Shown: one piece after another, positions 11,611-22,920 of the stretch
Position numbering within the stretch: position 1 is the stretch's first letter
Layout of the letters: each line of letters begins with the position of its first letter
Position numbers and translations under genes: made by a program
The notes under the pieces: generated by a model
Told to the model about the DNA's origin: nothing
What the model saw: the letters and a program-made list of their open reading frames with translations, nothing else
Database searches by the model: none
DNA from: Atrina japonica
Taxonomy: Eukaryota; Mollusca; Bivalvia; Pterioida; Pinnidae
Direction of reading: 5' to 3'
Length of the DNA: 64,000 bases
Assembly: GCA_030159075.1 (NCBI GenBank)
Contig: BROG01000463.1
Span: 1 to 64,000 of the forward strand

Positions 11611-11612
<2 letters not shown>
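10898..11612. other. No gene recognised
   Basis: AT-rich. The minus-strand ORF at 10960-11226 (88 codons) has no recognisable domain. Confidence 0.4.

Positions 11613-11614
<2 letters not shown>

Positions 11615-11686
<72 letters not shown>
11615..11686. repeat. (TA)n microsatellite
   Basis: About 72 bp of TA dinucleotides. It produces an artefactual Tyr-Ile ORF. Confidence 0.98.
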
Positions 11687-11688
<2 letters not shown>

Positions 11689-12466
11689 TGAATAGATGAA
11701 TAGATAAAGCAAGTCGTCCCTGAACGATGAGAGTTTTGCCTGTCAGATGACATCGTATATTTCATTGCAGAAAAGAACATCTATCAATCTAAGTACTGGT
11801 GAACAAAGATCTAAAAGCTATATATTTTTCTCATTGTATTAAATCGTTGACATTTACAAAAGTATAATTTTCTGTAAAATACATGTTAACGTAATACAAT
11901 TTATAACTATTACAAATTTGTAGATATATGATCTAAATATGAACATCGCATGGGAATTACAAATACTGTATAAATACCAACTGACATTTTCCCAATTGTG
12001 CCCTATTGTGAGCGATTAGCATTGGCTTGTTGGTACCGTGGAGCAGACGTCCTAACGTGATTCATCAGTTGAAATGATTTTTCATTTTCAATAACATATG
12101 CATTCTTTATTCTGAAAAATTATGTTCCTACTTCTGTCCAGTTAAACATCCATCATTTAAAACCATTGTTTCTTTAGACAATAAAGTCGTAAATTCCGTT
12201 TTACTTCACACTGTGAGAAATGTGACGATTGCAATTTCTATTTCCCGTTCCTGAGTCGTGATATCCCGTCTTCTCCTACTTATAGCGTTTTCATTTCTCA
12301 ATTTATACGTTATGCTAGGGCATGTTTCTCTCATGAATGTTTATTCTGAGTCAATCGACTCTCGAATAAACTACTCACACAGGAATATGTTGTTGAACGA
12401 TTGAAAGCGTCATTAAGGAATTTTTGGTCGATATTGGGATCTTTATAAATATTATAAACATAATAC

Positions 12467-12655
12467 GAAAGTTATTATGCTCAAGACGATCTTTTCTGTC
12501 AATAAGACTTCATCAGTTGAGCTGCAATTTTAAATAAATTTTCTAAAGAAAAAGTGGTATCAGACAAGGCCAAATAATGTCTAAACGTATAGCCAAAATC
12601 CGTCTAAGCGTAACCACAGTAAAAAAGATGGTGATTTCAGCTTTATGTAAACAAT
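12467..12655 (-). mobile_element. Insertion within the PLE fragment, related to the PLE tail at 23.4 kb
   Basis: The minus strand shares about 80 bp with 23405-23496, including a CACTTTTTCTTT block and the stretch CTGATGAAGTCTTATTGACA. It contains the hammerhead-like motif at 12479-12522. The rest of the insertion is unidentified. Confidence 0.6.
12479..12522 (-). ncRNA. Hammerhead ribozyme-like motif
   Basis: Minus strand, in order: stem I 5' strand GCTCAA, core CTGATGA, stem II GTC-TTATT-GAC with a flanking A-A mismatch, core GAAA, a very short stem III region AGATC, GTC before the predicted cleavage point, and stem I 3' strand TTGAGC, which pairs 6 of 6. This is the layout of the minimal type I hammerheads reported in Penelope-like elements. 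The A-A pair at the base of stem II is atypical, and activity is untested. Confidence 0.55.
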
Positions 12656-12722
12656 ATGAAGCCCCCTTTCATGAATGTTAGATAGCTTTCTAGAGCACAA
12701 CCAAATACAGTAAATTCCTTTT

Positions 12723-13505
12723 ACCAAACAGATATGGAGCTGACAGATAACCTTTTCACCGAGGATGACGTTTTTCCGAACATACTTTTTTCACATAATT
12801 CGAAAGGTTTCCATGGAACATTTGCGATGGGTGAAGCATGCTGACTTCTTCCAGACATTTGAGTCCATCCCGTTTTTACCTGAGTATTTTTATACCCAGT
12901 TTTCGCAATTATGTTTCTGCAACTGACCAATTTTACCCGAGTATTTTTATACGGAAACACAATGTTTTCACATTGACCGTTATGTATTTCTTACAATATC
13001 AAAGGGAATATTTTTTTAAGAAGTATGAAATACCTAGACATGTTTTGATATTTAGTTTATGACGGTGTGTAGAGGGCAAACCTTCAGGGTCTTTGAATTC
13101 ATTCCAAAACTTGCAATGAGACCATATTGTTACCTAATTTGTCGTTTTTTAATTATCTTTCAGTTTCAGATATCGATTTCTATTTCTTCATTATACGTTT
13201 TATTAGTGTGTCACGATAATACTGTTGAATCTTGGGAAGGAACCCAAATAAGAGCAGGTGCCAGTCCGTCTGCACGGGACACATCACCATTAATGAAAAC
13301 TTCTGGTACTTGCCTATCTGTTGATCCTTGTGTTGTCCGAGTATATTATGTTAAAGAACGCCTAGTACATCTCAATAACTGTAAGAGTTATTCCTCTTGA
13401 TATATCAAGGCGGAATCACGGGATATTAAACTAAACGTTATTATAACGTTTTTATCACATGCAAATATTACTACTCTAAATAAGAGTACTGACATATTTT
13501 CCCTG
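12723..13505. other. No protein gene recognised; 5' flank of the U6-like gene
   Basis: ORFs at 12721-12960 (minus) and 13059-13400 (plus, 113 codons) lack recognisable features. Confidence 0.4.
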
Positions 13506-13513
13506 TATATATA
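13506..13513 (+). promoter_or_regulatory. TATA box of a Pol III type 3 promoter
   Basis: TATATATA begins 31 bp upstream of the U6-like 5' stem-loop, the spacing expected in animal U6 promoters. A proximal sequence element would lie around 13475-13490, but I cannot confirm one. Confidence 0.6.
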
Positions 13514-13536
13514 CATTCATATTTCACTTGTACGAT

Positions 13537-13557
13537 GTACTATTCAGTACATGTATC

Positions 13558-13588
<31 letters not shown>

Positions 13589-13636
13589 GCCCCTGCGCAA
13601 GGATGACGTGCTTATCCGTGAAGCGTTCCTATTTTT
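13537..13636 (+). ncRNA. U6 snRNA-like gene (diverged, possibly a pseudogene)
   Basis: Contains the U6 core: AAAATTGGAACGATACAGAG, the ACAGAGA box at 13572-13578, GATTAGCATG with the AGC triad, CCCCTGCGCAAGGATGAC, and GTGAAGCGTTCC near the 3' end, ending in a T5 terminator at 13632-13636. The 5' end can fold as GTAC-TATTCA-GTAC, replacing the usual longer 5' stem-loop. One G is missing from the normal CATGGCCCC. The internal stem-loop reads GACGTGCTTATCCGTG instead of GACACGCAAATTCGTG, which weakens its pairing to about 3 bp. Length is about 100 nt against 106-107 in typical animal U6. The TATA box and terminator argue for a transcribable unit; the altered stem-loop argues for a variant or pseudogene. 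Confidence 0.85.
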
Positions 13637-13722
13637 AAATGATTTTCTTATGAATTAAATAAATCCACACACACACAGAAGACCCAGCAGCCTGTATACA
13701 CTAAACAACAAAAATAAATTTT

Positions 13723-13726
<4 letters not shown>

Positions 13727-13781
<55 letters not shown>
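13727..13781. repeat. (TA)n microsatellite
   Basis: About 55 bp of TA dinucleotides. Confidence 0.98.
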
Positions 13782-13785
<4 letters not shown>

Positions 13786-13901
13786 GAATAATAGCTGATG
13801 AAAATTTGTGTTTCTTACATACTTTAAATGTTTTCACATTTAATTACCACACATTTCAGTAAAAACAAGTCATGCTGCAGTTATCATTATTTAAAAATAC
13901 C

Positions 13902-13997
13902 ACCACTACTACTACTACTACTAGTACTACTACTACTACCACTCCTCCTCCTCCTCCTCCTCCTCCTCCTACTACTACTAATAATAATAATAATAAA
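13902..13997. repeat. Compound triplet repeat (ACT)n-(CTC)n-(CTA)n-(ATA)n
   Basis: Runs of CTA, then CTC, then CTA and ATA triplets. They encode a poly-Leu and Ile artefact in the 13828-14058 ORF. Confidence 0.95.
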
Positions 13998-14394
13998 AAT
14001 TATGACTATTTGTGGTATTAGTAAACATTCTTCATTTATCTATTTTTTTTTATTATAATCTTTTCTGTCCGATTTAAAATTTCAGGTAAAAAGTAAGAGA
14101 TATGTGAAATATAGGTTAATTCGATTTCAGATGGACAAATATATATTTTTTTCAATTTAATTGACCTATCGCCTAATATCCGACACGGCATTGTTTTGGC
14201 AACCTTTTCTATTATAACGTCACAATTAAATTAACCGTCAAACATTTGTGTGATTATGACGTCACAATCCAATGGCGTTAAAAAGCACATGGACAACCAC
14301 AAGTCAGGCATTTGGCGATAGGTCAATTAAGGTGCACAGTACTTCATAAATAAGACATATGTGTCTTGCATCGAACACAATACAGTAGTCAAAG
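13998..14394. other. No gene; short inverted repeat
   Basis: TTTAATTGACCTATCGCC near 14155 is largely mirrored by GGCGATAGGTCAATTAA near 14313, giving a hairpin-like pair about 160 bp apart. This could be the termini of a small MITE of about 180 bp. Confidence 0.6.
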
Positions 14395-14700
14395 GGCCTC
14401 CCGTGGTTGTATAAATATGAAAATCACAGATACAAAGTATCAATCTCCAGAATGTCCAGGCGACATTATACAAATATGATAAACATTTGCCAAACACAGA
14501 CATCTGGAATTCTAGGGGTAGGACCAGGTCCCCATGGAGAAGTAACCATACACTGTCAGCCGGTCACACTCGTCATGTGTTCACAGTGAAATGTATATAA
14601 AATAATTGAAGAATATACCCTCGTCAGAATTGGTACATACGACTCAGCAACCGTTATCGAATAGGTAACTCAGCAGGTTTACCAACAGGGATTTACAGAC
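14395..14700 (-). mobile_element. Degenerate Penelope-like tail (copy D)
   Basis: Minus-strand, strongly diverged copy of the conserved tail: the plus strand shows CAAACACAGACATCTGGAAT, GTCAGCCGGTCACACTCG and AATTGGTACATACGACTCAG. The RT part is absent. Confidence 0.75.
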
Positions 14701-15059
14701 TGTATCCTGCTCACAGAAGTGCCTTCAACACATATTGCCTTTAAATATTCCCAGATCTCTGACTCCACTGATGAGATTAGTAGCACAATCAGAATAAATT
14801 TTTTTCATTTTACTTCGTATTGAAATGTAACTGGATATCCCAAGGACGAAAACAACCTAGATCCAGATATGTGAACGAAGGACGAGCTTGTAGTCCCTGT
14901 TGCAAGTAAAATTGCCATTTTAGACATAATAATAAAACAAAATCAATGACAAAGTGTGCAGTTAGGAATCGCTGAGAAAAGAAGATATTTTCAACCTGTT
15001 ATACAAAAGCCGACCTATTAATACCCACTCTGGTATAAGGCGACATTGATGACGACATT
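14701..15059. other. No gene recognised
   Basis: Unassigned sequence between the PLE tail and the composite satellite. No supported feature. Confidence 0.4.
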
Positions 15060-16430
15060 TTTTATGACAGTGCAAGGTTTGCAAAAAAGAATACTTTCAT
15101 TATTAGTCCCCTAGCGATTATGAGTTTTGGGGTACAAATCTTAGAAAATTAACAAACATCGCTGAAAATTGAAAACCCCCATTAATCCTTTTTTATTGTC
15201 ACTGTGTAGTGAAAGTAATGGTTGTAGGGTAGATATCTTTAATTAAAAGTTTTGACCCATTTAACAACCATTATGTATCTAATTTGTTGTTTTGGGGTTA
15301 AAAATCATTTTTAAACATAATTCTGTGGAAATAATATTAAACATTTAGCCACTTATAATAACAACTTTTACCAATATTGTTTTGGAGAGTATGTTTTTCA
15401 GAACGCTACAAATTGAGCTTTGTTAGCTCTCCATGGCCACTTAGGGGTTTTGGGATGAAAACCATAGAAAACAAAATCGCTGAAATTTGAAAATATACAA
15501 TTTAAACTTGCAGTTATGGTCTTTTTGGAACTGAAGTAATAATTGTATTGCAGATAGCGTAAATGATAAGTATGATCACAATAAACAATGATTTGTTTTA
15601 TTAAAGTTGGTGTTTTGGGGTAAAAACCATGAAAATTAACAAAAAATCGCTATAACTGGAAAACCTCAATTAATCTTTCTGTTATTGCCACTGTTTGTAA
15701 TGAAAGTAATGGTTGAATGGTAAATAATGTAAAGAAAAATTATTGTCTCATTAAACAACAATTGTGTATCAAATTTGGTGTTTGGGGGTATAAACCTCAA
15801 TTTTTAAAACAGAAATGCGTGAAAAAGCATTAGAGTTGAACTCACTTGTAATTCCAGTAATTACCAATATTGTATTTTGGAGAACCTATCAAAATGCTAC
15901 AAATTGAGCTTTGTTTGTTTGTTTGTTTATTGTTGTTAAACGTCCCACTCAAGAATCTTTCACTCATATAGAGACGTCATCGAATGCCGGTGAAGAGCTT
16001 CAATGTTTGACCTATGGTCGGTACTTACGGCCATTGAGCAGTGAGGGTTCTTTAACGTCCAAACACATTCTGTGACACGGGACCGCGGTTTTTACTGTTT
16101 CATTCGAAGGACAGGAAACCAACCAGCCGCCGGCTGGACTAACTGAGCTTTGTGAGCACTCTGACCACTTAGGAGGTTTGGGGTAATAACCATAGAAAAT
16201 AAACAAAAATCGCTGAAATTTGGAAAAATACAAATTAATCTTCATTTGAGGTCTTTTTGCAATTAAAGTAATAATTGAATGGCAGATGACGTTTTAAAAT
16301 GTTAAGAATAGGCACAATAAACAATTATTGTTTATTAAAGTTGGTGTTTTGAGGTAAAACCCATGGGAAATGAACATCTGTCAGTTTTATCACAAAAGTA
16401 AAAGTTATAATTGAAATAGTTATTAGGTAT
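15060..16430 (+). repeat. Composite satellite, plus-oriented half (period about 485 bp)
   Basis: Recurring blocks include a GGTGTTTTGGGGTAAAAACC type, AACAAAAATCGCTGAAA, and GCTACAAATTGAGCTTTG. The TCGCT anchors at about 15161, 15477, 15646 and 16207 are spaced 316, 169 and, after removing the SINE insertion, about 316 bp, so the higher-order unit is about 485 bp made of two related subunits. Confidence 0.8.
15914..16143 (-). mobile_element. tRNA-type SINE (5' truncated) with target-site duplication
   Basis: Flanked by the 9-bp direct repeat TGAGCTTTG at 15905-15913 and 16144-16152. On the minus strand it runs from a GC-rich head through TTTCCTGTCCTTC, TCCCGTGTCACAG, TTAAAGAACCCTCACTGCTC and CTTCACCGGCAT to an (AAAC)n tail. 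The body matches the SINE at 54362-54616. The inserted length restores the satellite phase, which confirms the boundaries. The head with the tRNA promoter boxes is largely missing. Confidence 0.9.
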
Positions 16431-18060
16431 TCCAGTTTTCAACCATTTCTGTTGAATTTTCTTGGTTTGTGCCTTAAATCCCCAAAACTCTCAAACACTC
16501 ATTTTTTATAAACCTTTAGCAAAAATGCTCTCAAAACCCCCTTGATGAAAATTAGGGTTATTAATGGTATATATCTGATATTTTCTTTTCCAAGTTTTAA
16601 ATTTGGGTTTAGGCACCCAACCACCACATGTGACACACACTGATGGTTTAATATACGAATATTCTTCAATTCAAATATCAACTGAATCATCATTTCTTTT
16701 ATTTAAAAAAGAAATGATAAAAAAATTCTGATTTTCCAATTTTCGACAACTTTTATTAATATTTTACCAAAACTCCTTAACCCGTATGATAAGAATGCTG
16801 ACATGTCACATTTTGTACGCATTTTGATAAGCTTTCAGAAAAAACATACCATCCAAAATACCCCTTGGTAAAGACTAGGTTTTTAGTGGCCAACAGTCTG
16901 TTAATTTTATCACAAATTTCTGTTTAAAAGTTTGGTTTTTACTCCCAAAACACCACATTTGATACATAATGATTCTTTTATGGGCCAATACTGCTAATTT
17001 AAGATATCATGCACACAGTCATTAAACTCATTGGAAAACGTGGCAATAAATGAAGGTCTAATTGAGATTTTCCAGTTTTCAGCGAATTTTGTAATATTAT
17101 TAGGGTTTTACATAAAAACTGTTAAATGTCATAAAGGTTAAAGTGCTAAAATGGCTCATATTGTAGCATTTTTGATATGTTTCAGATAAGCATACCTTCA
17201 AATATCCCCTTTGATAAAAACTGATGTTTATATTTGCCTAAAGTCTAGTTAGTTTTTAAATAGATTTCTACTTAAGAAACTGAAGTTTTACTCCAAAACA
17301 TCAAATTTGATGCACAGTGGTTGTTTAATGGTTCAATTATTTCATATATTTATTCTTTCGTTGCAAACAGAGGCCATAACTGAAGGATTAAGTTAGGTTT
17401 TCCAGTTTTTAGTGATATTTGTTAATTTTCCTGGGTTTTACCTCCCAATACCAACTTAGATAAAAGAAACCTTTGTTATTTTTGTTCATTCTTATCATGT
17501 ATGCTATCTACTATACAATTGTGACTTTAATTGCAAAAAGACCACAAACAAAGGATCAATTGTTTATTTCCAATTTTCATTTTTCCATGGTTTTAGCCCC
17601 AAACCCCTAAGTGGCCAGAGTGCTAACAAGACTCAAGTTGTAGCATTTTTATAGGTTTTCTGAAAAACATACACACACACAAAAAAAACCCCAAAACCAC
17701 ACACACACACACCGTGGTAAAGCATGGGTTATATGTAGCTTAAAGTCGAATGCTTTTTTCCGCAGATTTCGGTTTAAAAATTGATATATTACCCCACCCC
17801 CCCAACAAACTTGATACATAATGTCTGTTAAATGGATCAGTACTTGTTATTTAAGATATTTAGAATACAACCGTTACTTTAATTGCAAAAAGTGGCAATC
17901 AATAAAGGATTAATTGAAGTTTTCCAATTTTCAGCGATTTTTGTTAATTCTCTATGATTTTTACTCCAAAATTCCCAAGCACAACAATGGCCAGAGTGCT
18001 AACATGGCTAATTTTGTAACACTTTTTAAAATCATAACCTTCAATATTACCCCTGGGCTA
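16431..18060 (-). repeat. Composite satellite, minus-oriented half
   Basis: The same blocks appear as reverse complements. GATTTTCCAGTTTTCAGCGA-type blocks mirror the TCGCTGAAA blocks, and CTAAGTGGCCAGAGTGCTAA near 17606 mirrors the left-half block near 15430. The halves meet head to head at about 16430-16500. Divergence is high, so the array is old. A CA-rich interruption lies at 17671-17713. Confidence 0.75.
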
Positions 18061-18324
18061 TAGGGTTATTTGTGACGCAAAGACTATATTGTCTCATAGA
18101 AAACAATTTGATTGTTTCAGTCAATCCATTTCAGTTTGAGAACTGTGCTATTTTCAGGAATGGTTTGCTGGTTTTCAAATTGATTATTCCCTCCTGATAA
18201 CTTTGTATTTGGCCAAATTTCTCAGTTTCATTACAAATTGTATTTTGTATTTTGTGATTCGCATACATGGGTTGTCAGGATGTGTTGAAAACAACACTTG
18301 GTTTCAGTAAAGAAGAAGTGAGAA

Positions 18325-18800
18325 AGTATAAAACATCTCAGATACCAAAGTAAATATCTTTAGGATGTTCAGACTATAGATACAAATCTGGTAAAAATGG
18401 ATAAACATGGACCTCTGGAAACCAAGAGTTGGGATCAGGTGCCATGTAGGAGTAAACATCCTCTGTCGACCGGTCACACTCGCCGTGAGTCCACAGTCAA
18501 GTCCAGATGAAATACGTGAGGAACGAATCCTCATCACAATTGGCACAGACGTCTCAACGACCGCCAACGACCAGGCAACTCAACATTTTGCCTAGTAAAT
18601 CACAGTAATCGCAAACAAGACTATTATACCGACCGTAAAATTTTCGGAACGTTGACATCAAACGTGGTTTTTGGTATCCCTGTGTCAATAATTTGTCAGT
18701 GGGTAGTTTACATCTGTATATGAAATGTTCATATGTTGAATTGCCCTGGCATATCGGATCATTTGTGAAATATAAACTCCATATACGGATGATACAAACA
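18325..18800 (-). mobile_element. Penelope-like tail plus short RT piece (copy E)
   Basis: Minus-strand copy with the tail and RT segment up to the YGVYISQMIRYA-equivalent codons, truncated at about 18795. The plus strand shows TAAACATGGACCTCTGGAAA and CGGTCACACTCGCCGTGAGT. Confidence 0.85.
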
Positions 18801-20642
18801 GCTTCTCCTCCTTCAGTAACTATAATAACCCCACGTCGCTCTAATCTAGAAATTGTTTAACATTTTAAATTTTACGGTAAAACGTTTTATCTGATGGAAT
18901 ATAGTAGATAACAGAATCGTATCAGGAATTTTCGTCTATATAAGCGACCAAAAGGTTTTTAAAGCACATCACTATAGCCGTAAGTATATGTTACACAAGG
19001 ATTTCATTCTGTCTAGATTCACAAACGTTTTTGATAAACCTTAGCTTTTTTAATCGTGCATATCTTCAGTCAAAAGTATAATAGGCCTACATGGCTTTGG
19101 TATTTTCTCTATGTTCGCTTATAAGATTCTTAATAAAATGGATCACCTAATGATGAGGAAACAGTGTTCGAAATCTGCAAAGACTATACGCATTTCGATT
19201 ACACATTGTTCTCCTGAACGTGCTTCGGAACTTGAATTGATTAAAAGAAAGATAATCCGAAAAATAATTATTGAAAATAGACTTAAATCAAAAGCCTTAG
19301 TCACAACCGGACCGAGGGGTTTTTAAATCGTGCGTCCTCTGCGGTTTTTGCCGTACAGAAAGTAAGTAGCAGCCACTTTGTAAGTTAGGAGAAAGAACAG
19401 CGTATGTTATTTGGACATGCTCAACTGTACATATCCCGTAGAGTGGAAGTACGCCCAGTTGTGACTGAGGCTTAAGTTCGATGCCTTTCCTGTCTCGCCT
19501 AACAAAGATAGTTCAAATCTATACAATCTCCTGGACATATTTTCAGAGATAGAAATGACCGTGCTGGTCAATCCTCAGTATATCGTACAATTGGGTTCTT
19601 TCAACTCTTTATTTGGGGTCTAGCCAAACTCTGAAAAGAAGCATGTCCTTTAGTACTGTTTATTCCTTTGTGGGGCTGTTCTAGATACCTAGTTTGAAGA
19701 AACTGTGTGCAGTTATCTAAATCATGCGCCTTGTCACTTCTATACTGATAGTAAGGTAGTTTGGGTATATTTTCAACACAGCTCGATGATTTTTCATACA
19801 AGTATGTTGCCAACCATGTTGAAAAGTTTCATAAATTATAAAAATTTCTCCTGATACAGGAATTTGATTTTTGACAACCGAACATGTTGAAATTAAATAA
19901 ATGGACAGAGCTTGCAAAAATGTAAGTAAGATGCATGCAAGGTTAAGATTGCAATAAAGCATCAGGTAGCATGACAAATAGGAATGCAAGCAATTCACAT
20001 ACATTTCTAACTGTAATTTTCTAATTTATTACATCATTTAAGGCCTCTGTGCACCGATATTTAGAACACGAGAATTATTTCATATCTCTGACTCGACTAC
20101 GCTGGGTTCTTAACTGACTGTTATTTGAAGTATGAATACTAAAGTGATTGTTGTCTTTTATCAGGTACGTTGCAATACAAATGGTTCTTTTGGTTCTTAC
20201 GCGCCAAATATTTTGTGGAGTTTGTCTAATTATCTGTTAAATATTAAAGTTTCCACGGATATATTGTAACCGATTTTACAAAAGCAACAACCATGAAAAG
20301 CACACATACACTCAGTTGCTACCATATAATTTAAATATCATTTTCATCGTCAGTCATTTATACAGTACGGCAAATAACGTTTCGTTTTATTTTGGATAAA
20401 TATACATCAGTAGCAAAAGAATACACGGCACAATAAAACATCTTCATCGAACTTTGTTTCTCTAGATTCTTTGTTGAACCAATCTTCAACAACAGAGTAC
20501 AGGGATACCAGTAACACCCCTATTCTTATGCTCCAAAAATAGAAAAAAAAAATATTCTTAAAATGTATTTTCAAAGGAATTGACTAATGAAGCCGTAATT
20601 AAGAAATCATTCAGACTTTAAATTACATTTCTTTTATCTATC
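18801..20642. other. No gene recognised; one weak ORF
   Basis: The plus-strand ORF at 19111-19326 (71 codons; Lys/Arg/Ile rich, ending KALVTTGPRGF) runs into a GC-richer stretch at 19300-19500. It may be an exon remnant or part of an unknown element; there is no homology I can name and no supporting signal. Confidence 0.35.
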
Positions 20643-20897
20643 ATCTGTCTTTAACGACCTCGATCTATCTGCTGTCTATAACGACATCGATTTATCGATC
20701 TATAGGCTGTCTATAACGACCTCAATCTATCTGCTGTCTATAACGACATCGATCTATCTGCTGTCTATAACGACATCGATCTATAGGCTGTCTATAACGA
20801 CATCAATCTATCTGCTGTCTATAACGACATCGATCTATCGATCTATAGGCTGTCTTTAACGACATCAATCTATCTGCTGTCTGTAGCGACATTGACC
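20643..20897 (+). repeat. Minisatellite, about 27-35 bp units
   Basis: Repeated CTGCTGTCTATAACGACATC with CGATCTAT and CGATCTATAGG variants, about 8 copies with length variation. Confidence 0.9.
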
Positions 20898-20960
20898 TTT
20901 ATATTTTAGCCACTGTTGGTGAATGTATCGTTGTCAATTTGTTTCTTCAAAAGAGCCTTC

Positions 20961-22350
20961 AAGAAACGGGCATAGTCGTAATAAAGAGGAATCAATCAAT
21001 CATGATAAAGAGGCTTCTGTGTTACAGTATAAAGAGGCTTCTGTGTATCATGATAAACGGCTACAGTGTATAATGATTAAGAGGATTCAGTGTATTACGA
21101 TTAAGAGGATTCAGGGTATCATGAGAAAGAGGCTTCTGTATTACATTATAAAGAGGCTTTTGTGTATTCTGACAAACGGCTTCAATATATCATGATTAAG
21201 AGGATTCAGTATATCATGATTAAGAGGATTCTGTGTTACAGTATAAAGGGGCTTCAGTGTATCACGATTAAGACGCGTCAGTGTATCATGGTAAAGAGAC
21301 TTCAGTGTATCATGTTAAAAAGGCTTCAATGTATCATGCTTAGATGATACGGTGTATCATGGTAAAGAGTCTAAAGTTTATCGTGGTAAAGAGGCTACAG
21401 TGTATCATGGTAAAGAGGCTACAATGGATTGTGGTAAAGAGGCTACAGTGTATCATGGTAAAGAGGCTACAATGTGTCGTGGTAAAGAGGCTACAGTGTA
21501 TCATGATAAAGAGGCTACAGTGTATCGTATTAAAGAGGCTACAGTTAATTATGGTAAAGAGGCTACAGTGTATTGTGGTAAAAAGGCTTCAGTGTATCAT
21601 GGTAAAGAGGCTTCAGTGTATCGTAGTAAAGAGGCTACAGTGTATTGTGGTAAAGAGGTTTCAGTGTATCATGGTAAAGAGGCTACAATGTGTCGTGGTA
21701 AAGAGGCTACAATGGATTGTGGTAAAGAGGTTTCAGTGTATCATGGTAAAGAGGCTACAATGTGTCGTGGTAAAGAGGCTACAATGGATTGTGGTAAAGA
21801 GGTTTCAGTGTATCATGGTAAAGAGGTTACAATGTGTCGTGGTAAAGAGGCTACAATGGATTGTGGTAAAGAGGTTTCAGTGTATCATGGTAAAGAGGCT
21901 ACAATGTGTCGTGGTAAAGAGGCTACAATGGATTGTGGTAAAGAGGTTTCAGTGTATCATGGTAAAGAGGCTACAATGTGTCGTGGTAAAGAGGCTACAA
22001 TGGATTGTGATAAAGAGGTTTCAGTGTATCATGGTAAAGAGGCTACAATGTGTCGTGGTAAAGAGGCTACAATGTATTGTGGTAAAGAGGCTTCAGTGTA
22101 TCATGGTAAAGAGTCTACAGTGTATCATGATAAAGAGGGTGCATTGTATGCTACCGTTATCATTAGAAAGATGGATAAAGAAATAATTACGACGGTTCAG
22201 TGTATGTTAGCGTTATCATTGCCATGTAGAAAACTGGATGTAGCCACAATTAAGACGGTTCAATGCATATTAGCGTTAGCATTGCCATGTGAAATGCTGG
22301 ACATAGCCGTAATTAAGAGGGTTCACTCTATGTTAGCGTTATATCATTAA
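20961..22350 (+). repeat. 24-bp minisatellite with a 72-bp higher-order unit
   Basis: Basic unit of 24 bp, of the form GGTAAAGAGGCTACAATGTG plus TCGT. From about 21650 to 22070 three variant units alternate as a 72-bp higher-order repeat encoding, in one frame, GKEVSVYH, GKEATMCR and GKEATMDC. The units are degenerate before 21350 and after 22130. Two of the three forward frames stay open (ORFs 21344-22186 and 21352-22350) because the period is a multiple of 3 and the unit lacks stops in those frames. I see no signal, start context or domain that would make either a gene. Confidence 0.9.
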
Positions 22351-22888
22351 CATGTAGAAAACTGTAAATCAGCGTTATCATTACCGTGTAGAAACTGGGA
22401 GAATCAATAATACTGAACGTAATCCCAGAGTGATAGATATGTATTAATCAAACTGGTATTCAACTTATCAATGTCGTTTTTAATATCAATTTCTATTTTA
22501 CACCGTAAGATATAACTGCTGTAACTATCGTTATGTCGATCATGATTGTTTGAAGATTACTTATTTGTATTTGTGATGAAAACATTGAAGTTTGAAATGG
22601 ATTGCAATCAAACTATTGAACTGTATTAGACTTTCTCCGAATTTTATATAGGTGCGAGTAACAAAAAGCTTAAGAAAATCGTGAATTATTCATAGGATAG
22701 ATCAAAAACGAAAGTAATAAAATACTCATTTTTCGCTTCAATAAAAATATTTTTTTTAGAATCCCAACTAACTATAGAAAGCTTACTTACTCCGAATTAG
22801 ACAAACTGAATGGCAGAGGATAACCAAGCTGGTAGAATGTTGCTCTGTGACATTCCTACTTATACAGATAGCGAGTTCTATAAATAGG

Positions 22889-22920
<32 letters not shown>

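Larger units (their letters stand above)
12295..12715 (+). mobile_element. Penelope-like RT fragment, second family, split by an insertion
   Basis: Encodes QFIRYARAC, then KLLTQEYVVERLKASL, closely matching the C-terminal RT part at 28300-28512. The reading is interrupted after about 12466 and resumes near 12655 with a segment matching 28460-28510 (TTAGATAG then CTAGAGCAC). The intervening 190 bp is a separate insertion. Stops are present, so it is non-functional. Confidence 0.7.

Noticed and set aside
13828..14058. Leu-rich ORF resembling a membrane protein
   Set aside because: The hydrophobic stretch is produced entirely by CTA/CTC/ATA triplets.
14755..14785. CTGATGA followed by a possible GATT/AATC stem and AGAAT, resembling a hammerhead core
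   Set aside because: The second core box reads AGAAT rather than GAAA, no stem I partner is present, and nothing similar recurs here.
20643..22350. CRISPR-like regular repeats
   Set aside because: Units are contiguous with no unique spacers; these are eukaryotic minisatellites.
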